A DNA stretch of 64,000 bases from DASQMT01 sp963835735. Lineage in GTDB: Bacteria > Actinomycetota > Thermoleophilia > Solirubrobacterales > Solirubrobacteraceae. This document shows, in pieces, positions 55,601 through 64,000 of the stretch (its first letter is position 1; each line of letters starts with the position of its first letter). Both the position numbers and the translations under genes were made by a program. The notes beneath the pieces are model-generated. The model did no database searches, was not told where the DNA came from, and saw only the letters and a list, made by a program, of their open reading frames with translations. The stretch lies in NCBI GenBank assembly GCA_963835735.1, contig CAWIGP010000005.1, positions 496,001 through 560,000 on the forward strand, read 5' to 3'.

Positions 55601-56904
55601 TTCTGGGGCGGCGCCTGGCCGCCGTTCTCCTCCCGTGCCTGCTCGTACGCGGCGACGTTGCGCTCGTGCTGGGCGTTGGTCTCCGCAAATGCGTGGCACG
55701 CGCGCGGCTTGGCGACGTAGAACATGAAGTCGGTCTTCGCCGGGTGCGCGGCGGCCTTCATCGACGCCAGGCCGGGGTTGCCGATCGGCGTCGGCGGCAG
55801 GCCGGAGTTGATGCGCGTGTTGAACGGGTTGTCGGCCGCGAGCTCCGACTCGAGCAGCGGGCGCGACCACTTCTTCTCGTAGTAGCGGGTCGTCGCGTCG
55901 ATCCCGAGCGGCTCGTCGACCGCGAGCCGGTTGTAGATCACCGAGGAGATCAGCGGCCGCTCCTTGTCCGACGGCGTCTCGCGCTCGATCAGCGAGGCGA
56001 TGATCAGCACGTCGTACGCGCTGAGGTTCCTGCGCTTGGCGGCCTTCAGGTTGATCGAGCCGAAGTTGTCGCGGAACGCGTCGAGCTGCTTGTCGACGAG
56101 CGTGCCGGCGTTCGCGCCCGCCCTGAGCTCGTACGTCGCGGGGAACAGGAATCCCTCGATCATCCGCGTGCCCCGCGGCGCTCCCAGCCCCCGCGCCCGC
56201 GCGCGGGCCTGCCGCGATCGGGTCGCCTTGACGTAGGAGCCGTCGATCCCGCTCTCACCGATCGCCGGGGCCGCCTCGCGGATCGACTGGCCCTCAGGAA
56301 TCGTCACGTCGAACGTCTTGACGACGCGTACCTTCGGACCCTGCAACAGCGCGTCGATCGCCGACCCGTTGGTCATGTTGCGGCGCAACACGTAGTTGCC
56401 CGTGAGCAGCTTGTTGCGGCGCAGCGTGAGCGTTGCATTCAGCTCGAAGAAGCGCGCGTCGTCGATCACGCCCTTGCTCTCGAGCAGCTCGCCGATGCTG
56501 CCCGCGTTCGCGCCCGCCGGGATGCGGACCGGGACCGCTCCGGCCTCCTCGTTCTCGGACTGGAACGGCTGGAACGTCTCGTTGATGAGGTAGAGCGCCG
56601 CGCCGATCGCGAGCAGCGCGATCAGCGCCAGGAAGCGGCGGAACCAGCGGCGCGGCTTGGGCGACGTCGGCGGCAGCGAGGGCCGGCCGGGGCGGCCGAT
56701 GCGCTGGGCGCGCGCGGCGCGGCTGACCGGCTGGCGCTCGGCCACCACGGTCCGGCGCGCGGCCGGGAGCGGCTCGAACTCATCGCGCGTATCTGGCGCC
56801 GGGGGCGGCGGCGGCTCGTACTCCTCGCCGCGCGCGTGCGCGGCGCGCCGCGCCGCGCGCTCCTCGGCGGCCCGCTGGCGCTCGTCTGGCGTGCGGCCGG
56901 TCAC
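55594..56904 (-). CDS. mltG: Endolytic murein transglycosylase MltG
   Basis: 436 residues from GTG 56904. Cytoplasmic Arg/Pro-rich N-terminus of ~85 residues, one membrane helix (FRRFLALIALLAIGAALYLI), LysM-like subdomain (VPVRIPAGANAGSIGELLES), then the YceG domain with EGFLFPATYEL, catalytic Glu in IIASLIERE, and NTRINSGLPPTPIGNPGLAS. It cuts nascent glycan strands. ruvX-mltG-aroE order is widely conserved in actinobacteria. Confidence 0.95.
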   Translation of the reverse strand: MTGRTPDERQRAAEERAARRAAHARGEEYEPPPPPAPDTRDEFEPLPAARRTVVAERQPVSRAARAQRIGRPGRPSLPPTSPKPRRWFRRFLALIALLAIGAALYLINETFQPFQSENEEAGAVPVRIPAGANAGSIGELLESKGVIDDARFFELNATLTLRRNKLLTGNYVLRRNMTNGSAIDALLQGPKVRVVKTFDVTIPEGQSIREAAPAIGESGIDGSYVKATRSRQARARARGLGAPRGTRMIEGFLFPATYELRAGANAGTLVDKQLDAFRDNFGSINLKAAKRRNLSAYDVLIIASLIERETPSDKERPLISSVIYNRLAVDEPLGIDATTRYYEKKWSRPLLESELAADNPFNTRINSGLPPTPIGNPGLASMKAAAHPAKTDFMFYVAKPRACHAFAETNAQHERNVAAYEQAREENGGQAPPQKC

Positions 56905-59900
56905 TACAGGGCTCGCTCGTGCTCCTCGGCTCGCAGCAGGAGGTGGGACGTGAACCCGTCCTCACCCTTTACGGCGGTGATCTCCCCGACGACCGGCACC
57001 ATCAGCCCCTGCCCGTGCATGTACGTGCTCTGCACCGGCGCGGCGTCCCGCCCGCCGGATATCAGCTCGGAGAACTGCTCCTGCTGCTGGGAGTAGAGCA
57101 TACGGTCGTGCGGAGACGGCCACGCCGCCTTCGCGAACTCGTGTTCCTGGTAACCCACGAGCCGACAGAATGACGGATTGAGCTCCTTGAATTTGCCGTC
57201 GGTGCCGATCACGGCCATCGGGACGCTCTCGTCGTCGAAGCCGTGGCGCGGCTCACGCGGCTCCGGCGGCGACTCGTCGGCGGTCTTCTGGAGCGTCCGC
57301 GGGCGCCCCTTCGCGGCGAGCCCGAGGATCTCGCGGAACACGGCCGTCACGTGCTCTCCGGTGCCGTCGCCGGCGTTCTCGGCGGCCTTCTTGGCCTGCT
57401 CCGCCTCGCGCCGCGCGACGAGCGCCGCCTGGCCGGCGGATGTAAGCCCGGCCTTCATCTCCTCCATCGTCGAGATCGCGAACTGGACCTCGGCCTGCAG
57501 TGCCTCGAGGCGCTCGTCCTCGACCTTCGCCGCCTCGGCGGTGCCGCGGGCCTTCTCCGCGACCGCGTTGGCCAGCTCGGCCTGCTCGCGCACCGCTGCC
57601 AGCTCGGCGCGCAGCTCGTCGACTCCGGCGTTCGCCTGCTCGGCGACCTGACGGACCGCCGCCAACTCGGCGAGCACCTCGGAGGTGCGCGCCTCGCTCT
57701 CGGTCCGTCCGGCGGCGACCTGCTCGGCAAGCCGCTCGACGCCGCCCTCGAGCGCCTCGAGCTGCTCGCGGTTGGCGCCGATGCCGGCGCGCATCAGCTC
57801 GAACGTCGCGTCGACGCCTCCGAGACGCTCCTGGGTCGCGCCGAGGTCGGCGCGCATCCCTTCGACGCGCTCGTCGGTGGCCTCGCTGGCCGCGCCGAGC
57901 TTGGCGACGTCCTCAGTGATCGTGTCGAGGCGTTCGCGCCCAGTGTTGAGCTCGCGCCGCAGCAGCTGGGCGTCCTCTCGCACACGGCCGGCGTCCTCGC
58001 GCGCGGCGGTGGCGGCCTCGTTGGCGGCTGCGGCCTGCTGGCGCGCGCCGAGCGCCTCCTCGGCGGTCTGCTCGACCTGCTCCCGCGCGACCTGGACCTC
58101 GCCGCCCAGGCGGGCCACGGCCGCACGCAGCTCGTCGTGATCGGCGCGGGCGTCGCCTGCGGCCTCGTGCGCGGCGCGAGCCAGGCCGGCGACCTCCTCG
58201 AGGCGATCGCCGGTGGCCTTGACCTCGGCGAGGACGCTGCCGGCGCCGCGGTCGACCTCCGCGACCCGCTCGCTTGCCTCGTGGGCGGCGCTCTGCGCCT
58301 GCGCGGCCGCAGCGGAGCTCGCCTCGGCCTCGGCGCGGGCGGCGGCGGTCTCGGCGCGCGCTTCGTCGAGGCGCCGCGCGGAGCGCCTCGGTGTCGGCGC
58401 CGATGCGCTCGCCGCGCGCCTCCAGCTCGGCGACGCGGTTGTGCACGGCGTCGAGCTCGTCGATCCGTGCGCGCAGGGCGTCGATCTCGTCGATCCGCCC
58501 GCGCAGGTCGTCGAGATCGGCGCGCGGGGCGAGCGCGCCGAGCCGCGCATCGACCTCCTCACGCGCGACGAGTGCGTCGAGCCGCGCCTCCAACTCCTCA
58601 CGGGGGACGAGTCGCTCGACCTCGTCGCGCCCGACCAGCGAGTCGATCTCCTCGCGCGGCACGAGCGCGTCGAACCGCGCCTCGAGCTCCTCACGGGGGA
58701 CGAGCCGCGCCTCGACCTCCTCGCGCGCAACGAGCCCTGCGAGCCTGTCGCGGAGCTCGTCCAGCTCGTGCGCCGGCGCGAGCCCGTCGAGGCGTTCGCG
58801 CATCGCGTCGAGGCCGTCCAGCCGGGCGCCGAGCGCGTCAAGCGCCTCGCGCGGCGCCAAACCGTCCAGCCGGGCGTCGAGCGCGTCAAGCGCCTCACGC
58901 GGCGCCAGGGCGTCCAGCCGGGCGCCGAGCGCTTCGAGCGCCTCACGCGGCGCCAGCGCGTCCAGCGCCTCACGCGGCGCCAGGGCGTCCAGCCGGGCAC
59001 CGAGCGCTTCGAGCGCCGCAAGCGGTGCGAGGCCGTCCAGCCTGGAGCGGAGCGCGTCGAGCGCTTCGCCCGGCGCCAGGCCGTCGAGCCGGTTCTTCAG
59101 CGCGTCCAGCTCGTCCCGGCCGGCCGCGGCGCGGCGCGCCTCGGCGAGCTGCCGGCGCAGCGCGTCGAGCTCGTCGCGGGTCGGGACGCGCTCGCCGAGC
59201 TCGTCGAGCGCGCTGCGTACGCCGTCCAGATCGCCCTTGGCGGCCCAGCCGTCGGCGAGCGTCGCGAGCTGCTCGCGGATCGCGTCGAGGTCGGTGCGGC
59301 CGACGCCGCCGTCGCGCAGCGCGTCGAATGCGCGCTGCAGCTCGTCGAAGTCGCTGCGGGCGACCGCCCGCTCGCGCAGGTGCTCGAGCTGGCGGCGCAG
59401 GTCGTCGACCGCAGGGTCGGCCTCGCGCAGCGACTCGAGGTCGCGGCGGAGTTCGTCCAGCGCCGCGCCGGTGCTCGCGTCGCGCTGTCGCAGCTCGTCG
59501 AGGGCCGGATCCGGGGCCTGCGTCGCGCAGCGCCGCGAGCTGGTCGCGCAGCTCGTCCAGCGCCGGATCGGGGCCTGCGTCGCGCAGCGCCCCGAGTTGA
59601 TCCCGCAGCTCGTCCAGCGCCGGATCGGGACCCGTCTCCTGAAGCGCGTCGATGTCGCGGCGCAGCTGCTCGAGCTCCGGGCCGGCCTCCTGAAGCGCGT
59701 CGATGTCGCGGCGCAGCTGCTCGAGCTCCGGACCGGCCTCCTGCAACGCGCTTATCTCGCGGCGCAGCTCCTGGAGATCCGGGCCGGCCTCCTGCAGCGC
59801 ACCGATCTCGCGGCGCAGCTCCTCGAGCTCGGGCCCGGGCGCCAGCTCGGCGCGCACTGCGGCGAGCTCGTCGCGCCACGGAGTCGCCTCGCGCAGCTCG

Positions 59901-61981
59901 TCGAGCTGCGACCGCAGCTCCTCGACGTCGACTCCCGCGGCGGGCGCGCTCGCGAGGACGTCCAGGCGCCGGCGGATGTCGGACTCCTCCGCCTCGATCG
60001 CCTCGAGCCGGTCCCGCAGCGGCGTCAGGTCGACGTCGGCGTTGCCGCCGCGCGCGATCTCGCCGTGCAGCGCCTGCAGCTCCGCGCGCGTCCGGGCCTC
60101 GCTCTCGCGCACCGCCGCGAACTCGGCTCGAAGCTCCTCCAACGCGTCCGGTGCGTCGTCCTCGGCCACGGAGGCGGCCAGCTCGGCACGCAGCGCCTCG
60201 AGCGCGGCGACTGCGTCGGTGTCGGCGGCCCGGACGGCCTGAAGTTCGGCACGCAGCGCGTCGACGGCCGCACGCGCCTCGGCCTCGCCCGCGCGGACGC
60301 CGTCGAGCTCGACGCGCAGCGCGTTCGTGGCCTCGGTGCCGCGGACGGACTCCTCGCGCAGGTCGTCGGCCAGCCTGCGCAGGGCGTCGAGGCGCGCTCG
60401 GGCCTGCTCACCCTCGCGCTGCAGCTCCTCGAGGCGGCGGCGGTCGTCGCCGGCGAGCGCCTGGCCCTCGTGACGCTCGACCGTCACCTCCCCCACGCGC
60501 TCGCGCAGGCGCTCGGCGTCGCGGTGGACCGCTTCGATGCGCTCCAGCGCGACGGCCAGCTCGGCGCGCGCGGCCTCCAGCTGGCGGTCGTGCTCGCGCT
60601 CGACGCGCTCGAGCGTGGCGCTGAGGTCGTCGCGTGCGGCGTCGGACTCCTGGCGCTCGCGTTCGAGCCGTTCCAACGTGGCGCGCAGCTCCTGCCGGCG
60701 GGCGTCGGTGTCGCGCTTCTGCTCGGCGCGGAGACGCTCCAGTTCGTCGGCCAGGCGGGTGCGAACCGCGTCGGCGGCCTCGCTCGCGGCCGCCTCCAGC
60801 TCGCCGAGGCGGCGCTCCAGCTCCATCCTCGCCTGCGTGGCCTCGGTGAGCGCGGCGGTGAGCCGCGTCTCGACGCCCGCCGCCGACTCCAGCCGCTCGT
60901 CCTCCAGCCGTTGCAGGCGCTCGACGATCGCGCTACGCGCGACGGCGCTCTCGTCGCGGTCCTGGCCGGCCTGCTCGAGCCGCTCCAGGCGGGCGAGCAG
61001 CTCGGCGCGCTCGGACGCGGCGCCGGGATCCGCGGCGGGCGCGGAAGTGCCGTCGAGGCGTTCGAGCTCGGCGCGCGCCTGCTTGGCCTCGCGCTCGGCG
61101 GCCTCGGCACGCGCCCGGCTCGCCTGCGCCTCGCGCTTGGCCTCCTCGACGGAGGCGGGCAGCTGCCCGGCGACGCGCTCCAGTTCGTCGATCCGCTCCA
61201 GCGCCGACAGCAGCCGGGCGACGACCGCGGCGGCGTCGTCGAGGTCGTCGATCGACTCGCCGTGGACGCCCGGGTCGGGATTGGTGATCGCCTCCTCGCG
61301 CTCGGCGTCGGCGCGGGCGCGCTCCTCCTCGCGGCGGGCAAGCTCGGTCGCCACCCACGGCGTCGGCGCGAGCGGGCGGAACGCGACCATCGTGCCGGCC
61401 GTGCGCCAGCCCTCCCAGGCCTGCGGCTCCGCGTCCAGCGCGGCGCGCAGCGCACGCACGACGACGGGGTGTTGCTGGCGCATGCGCAGCAGCATCAGGT
61501 TCATCGGGAGCTCGAACGACAGGTCCTCGAGGAACAGCGAGAAGTCGAAGCCCTCGTCGAGCTTGACCGGGACGAGCACCGCTTCGAGCGGGAACGTCTC
61601 GTCGCTGGGCGCGTGGCGCGCACTCACCTCGACGAGCCCGCGCGCGTGCGGCGGGTCGCCGGCGGCGAGGAAACGGCGCCACTGCTCGGCGTCCTCGCTC
61701 AGCGGGCCGGTGAGCAGCCCGTCGAAGAACGAGTGCCCGAGCGCGTCGGGCGCCTCCTTGCCGAACAGCAGCTCCGCGGGCTCTGACCACTTCGACACCG
61801 CGCCCTGGCCGTCGGTGAGGATGAACCAGCCGCCGATGATCTGCTTCAGCAGCGCATCCAACGGATCGCTCGAGGCGAGCTCGTCGGGTGTCGGTGGTGG
61901 GGTCTGGAGGGAGCCGGGCGGCGGGGTTGGGGTCGAGGTATCCATGCCGGAACGGGCGGAAGATGTGGACGGTTGTTCCAT
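56904..61981 (-). CDS. Giant PAS / coiled-coil / PAS protein, two frameshifts
   Basis: About 1690 residues, read in three frames joined at +1 insertions near 59518 and 58378. The N-terminal ~180 residues are a PAS-like sensor (LLKQIIGGWFILTDGQGAVS, DALGHSFFDGLLTGPLSEDA). Roughly 1300 residues of charged coiled coil follow, with repeats of 17 (PELEQLRRDIDALQEAG), 19 (DPALDELRDQLGALRDAG) and LAPREALDALGARL units. A second PAS ends it (DESVPMAVIGTDGKFKELNP, SFCRLVGYQEHEFAKAAW). No kinase or cyclase domain. It lies between ruvX and mltG; perhaps a cell-pole or division scaffold (inference). Confidence 0.8.
58795..59090 (-). repeat. Tandem repeats encoding LAPREALDALGARLDG units
   Basis: Irregular tandem copies of the CTCACGCGGCGCCAG-type unit encode LAPREALDAL / LGARLDAL heptads. 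They reflect coiled-coil growth by unequal exchange. Confidence 0.7.
59515..59850 (-). repeat. 51- and 57-bp tandem coiled-coil repeats
   Basis: 51-bp copies (for example starting 59641 and 59692) encode a 17-residue unit, and 57-bp copies a 19-residue unit. Aligned 57-bp copies show one extra C near 59518 (GGATCCGGGG versus GGATCGGGG), exposing an inserted base directly. Confidence 0.8.
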
Positions 61982-62018
61982 TGATCGCCCAAACCGGCCT
62001 CAACCTTGACCGCGGCGA

Positions 62019-62411
62019 TCATTCGCGCGCTCCCAGCCAGTCCTCGAGCAGCACCGCGGCGGCCCGCGAATCCTCCGCCGCGGTGCCCGGTCGCTGCTGC
62101 GCAAGCGCCGTCGTGAAGCGCTCGTCGTAGAGCACGACGCACATGCCGAGCGCCGTCCCGAGCCGATCGGCAAACGCGCGCGTCTCTCGGGTCTGGTCCG
62201 AGTCCTGACCCGAGAGGGAGAGCGGGAGGCCGACGATCACCCGCTCGGGCTGGAACTCGCGGATCGTGGCAAGCAGCCGGTTGAAGCCCCTACGCGTGTT
62301 GGGCTTGAGGATCGGCTCGAGCGGCGTGGCGAGTGTGCCGGTGGGGTCGGAGACCGCGACGCCGCAGCGCGCGGAGCCGTAATCCAGGGCGACGACGCGG
62401 CCGGAGTTCAC
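62019..62411 (-). CDS. ruvX: Pre-16S rRNA nuclease YqgF / RuvX
   Basis: 130 residues. RNase-H-like fold with VVALDYGSARCGVAVSD (first catalytic Asp), ERVIVGLPLSLSG, VVLYDERFTTALAQ (Glu) and EDSRAAAVLLEDWL (last Asp). It processes the 5' end of 16S rRNA. It follows alaS and precedes the PAS/coiled-coil gene. Confidence 0.95.
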   Translation of the reverse strand: MNSGRVVALDYGSARCGVAVSDPTGTLATPLEPILKPNTRRGFNRLLATIREFQPERVIVGLPLSLSGQDSDQTRETRAFADRLGTALGMCVVLYDERFTTALAQQRPGTAAEDSRAAAVLLEDWLGARE

Positions 62412-62504
62412 GCGGGGGAGGCTAGTGGCGCGTGCGCGTGCGGGCGGGTCGGGCGAACGTCAACTGCGGCATTGAAGGGGCGAGGGATCGGCCGGGCCGC
62501 CAAG

Positions 62505-62554
62505 CTCGGGTTGCGACTTAGTCCCCGCTAGCGGGATCAACTCGCAACCGAGCG
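62505..62554 (-). other. Nested inverted repeat between alaS and ruvX
   Basis: Outer arms CTCGG(G)TTGCGA and TCGCAACCGAG pair over 11 bp with one bulged G; inside them is TCCC(C)GCTAGCGGGA, an almost perfect 14-nt palindrome with one extra C. It is the only structured part of the 299-bp gap 62412-62710. It could be the alaS terminator, a ruvX leader structure, or a mobile palindromic repeat. Confidence 0.55.
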
Positions 62555-62710
62555 GTCGATCCCGCCTTGGTCCCGGTATGCGGTGATCAAAGCGCCCCGC
62601 GTGCCGGCGCCCCGGCCGAACCCGCTCCCTCAATGCCCGCAGTTCACCAGCGCCGAGCCCGCCAGGGACGAGCCGCGCCACGCGCCGCGCACGCCGGGCC
62701 GTGCGCCGCC

Positions 62711-64000
62711 TCAGCCGCCGAGCGCCGCCGCGATCTCGGCGCGCGCGACGTCGAGCGCCTCGGGCAGCTTCGACGCGTCCCGCCCGCCGGCCTGCGCCAG
62801 CGAATCCCGGCCGCCACCGCCGCCGCCGACGACCGCCGCGGCCGCCTTGACGACCGCGCCGGCCTTCACGCCGCGCTCGACCGCCGCCGGGCTGGCCGCG
62901 ACGAGCAGCGCGACCCGGCCGCCCGCGGCGCTGCCGAGCACGACCACCGACGGGTCGCCGAGCTGGCCGCGGAGCCGGTCGGCCGCATCCGGCATCGCCT
63001 TCGGGTCCTCGAAGTCCGCCTGCGCGACGAGCACGCGCGCGCCGCCGATCTCCTCGGCGCCGTCGGCCGACACGCCGACCTGGGCGGTCGCGCCCGAGCG
63101 CAGCTGCTTCTCCAGCTCGCGCCGCTTGGCCTCGCGCTCCGCGATCGCCGCCGCGACGTTCTCGGGCGTCGTGCGCAGCACGGCCGCCGCCTCGCCGAGC
63201 ACGCGGTCGTGCTCGCGCAGGAGCCGCACTCCGACCGGGCCGGTGACCGCCTCGATCCGGCGCACGTTGGCGGCGCTGGAGGTCTCGGTCGTCACCTTGA
63301 ACAGCCCGATCTCGGCGGTCGAGCGCACGTGCGTGCCGCCGCACAGCTCGCGCGACCACGTGCCGTCCCCGACCTCGACCATGCGCACCACGTCGCCGTA
63401 CTTCTCGCCGAACAGCGCGGTCGCGCCGAGCGCCTTGGCCTCGTCGAGGGTCGTCGTTATGGCCCGCACGGGATGGTTGGCGAGGATCCAGCCGTTGACC
63501 TGCTCCTCGACGTCGCGCAGCTCCTCGGGGCTGAGCGGCTGGCCGTGGGTGAAATCGAAGCGAAGCTTGTCGGGCCCGACGTAGGAGCCCGCCTGGCGCA
63601 CGTGCATCCCGAGCCGCGATCGGAGCGCGGCGTGCAGGAGGTGGGTCGCGGTGTGGTTGCACGCGGTCGGACGCCGGTGCGCGGGATCCACGCGCGCGAC
63701 GACCCGCTCGCCCTCGTGCAGCTCGCCGCGCTCGGGCTCGATCACGAGCGCCTGGTCGTCGCCGAGCCGCACGACGTCGACGACCCGCGCGCGGCAGTCG
63801 CCGTCCTCGCACTCGACCACGCCGGCGTCGGCGACCTGCCCGCCGCCGGTCGCGTAGAACGGCGACTCGACGAGCTTCAGCAGCACTCGGCCGTCGGAGC
63901 GATCGACCGCGCCTACCGCCGTCGACTGCTCGATCCGCTCGTAGCCCGTGAACGTCGTCGGGACGTCCGCCGCGTCGGCGAACGCGCGGATGCGCTCGCG
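62711..64000 (-). CDS. alaS: Alanyl-tRNA synthetase, C-terminal part (5' end outside window)
   Basis: The frame is open to the window edge; 429 codons are visible. The editing domain has the zinc motifs HTATHLLHAALR (HxxxH) and ELCGGTHV (CxxxH), with TGGGQVADAG and RFDFTHGQPLSPEEL before them. The C-terminal DHHA1-type domain is SVVVLGSAAGGRVALLVAAS. The C-Ala ends LDVARAEIAAALGG. The alaS-ruvX-mltG-aroE order is a conserved actinobacterial arrangement. Confidence 0.96.
   Translation of the reverse strand, partial: RERIRAFADAADVPTTFTGYERIEQSTAVGAVDRSDGRVLLKLVESPFYATGGGQVADAGVVECEDGDCRARVVDVVRLGDDQALVIEPERGELHEGERVVARVDPAHRRPTACNHTATHLLHAALRSRLGMHVRQAGSYVGPDKLRFDFTHGQPLSPEELRDVEEQVNGWILANHPVRAITTTLDEAKALGATALFGEKYGDVVRMVEVGDGTWSRELCGGTHVRSTAEIGLFKVTTETSSAANVRRIEAVTGPVGVRLLREHDRVLGEAAAVLRTTPENVAAAIAEREAKRRELEKQLRSGATAQVGVSADGAEEIGGARVLVAQADFEDPKAMPDAADRLRGQLGDPSVVVLGSAAGGRVALLVAASPAAVERGVKAGAVVKAAAAVVGGGGGGRDSLAQAGGRDASKLPEALDVARAEIAAALGG

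Overview
This 64 kb window is very GC-rich, uses GTG starts often, and packs genes head to tail with 1-22 nt overlaps. The gene content and order fit a high-GC actinobacterium, and the mix suggests Thermoleophilia/Solirubrobacterales (inference; no marker search was possible). Core features are dxs-ispA-xseB-nusB-efp, an aro block containing an aroK-aroB fusion, a type IV pilus cluster next to aroC and aroE, mltG, ruvX and alaS. No rRNA, tRNA, CRISPR array or transposase was seen.

Layout. 1-4.4 kb: partial tlyA, dxs, ispA, xseB, nusB, efp, all on the minus strand. 4.4-7.1 kb: a hicAB toxin-antitoxin pair placed exactly at the 5' end of efp, a hypothetical gene, and a secreted IPT/Ca-binding-repeat protein. 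7.1-20.1 kb: pepP, aroQ, aroKB, aroC, then type IV pilus genes (PilP-position protein, pilO, pilN, pilD, pilM, three minor-pilin genes, pilA); pilA has a c-di-GMP-I (GEMM-I) riboswitch in its leader. 20.3-50.6 kb: an accessory block. It holds a CebR-CebEFG-BglC-like beta-glucoside locus with LacI-type operators (22.8-28.6 kb), arsN and a DUF4396 gene with a CsoR-like site (28.6-29.6 kb), small membrane and secreted proteins (30-32 kb), and a stress/transport region (32-48 kb: TIGR03118 protein, SOD plus response regulator, SPFH protein, XylFGH-like ABC transporter, two PF03640-type proteins, FUSC, DUF2231, quinone oxidoreductase, MFS pump). It ends with a degenerate alpha/beta hydrolase and a putative eCIS-type metallopeptidase (48-50.6 kb). 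50.6-64 kb: pilC, pilT, pilB, aroE, mltG, a very large PAS/coiled-coil protein, ruvX and the 3' part of alaS. The pilus and aro genes lie on both sides of the accessory block on the same strand, as if that block split one ancestral cluster.

The most novel signal is a repeated promoter/leader element of about 35 nt, seen at eleven places between 32.1 and 46.4 kb on both strands and only there. The spacing is ungapped: GTAG or GTAC, then AAGAGTC, then GCCGACGACA starting 23 nt after the GTAG. It precedes most of the transcription units of the 32-48 kb region, including three divergent pairs, and so outlines a candidate regulon that could be a general stress response. A second unusual structure is the hicAB insertion, which left the native first eight efp codons upstream, in frame with hicA, and supplied a synonymous AT-rich copy of the same MISTNQ start.

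Caution on quality. Many genes, densely in 15.8-20.0 and 23.4-28.2 kb and sporadically elsewhere, are broken by single-base frameshifts. Every one whose direction could be determined is a +1 insertion. This looks like residual sequencing error rather than gene decay, so the reconstructed genes are annotated as intact with notes.
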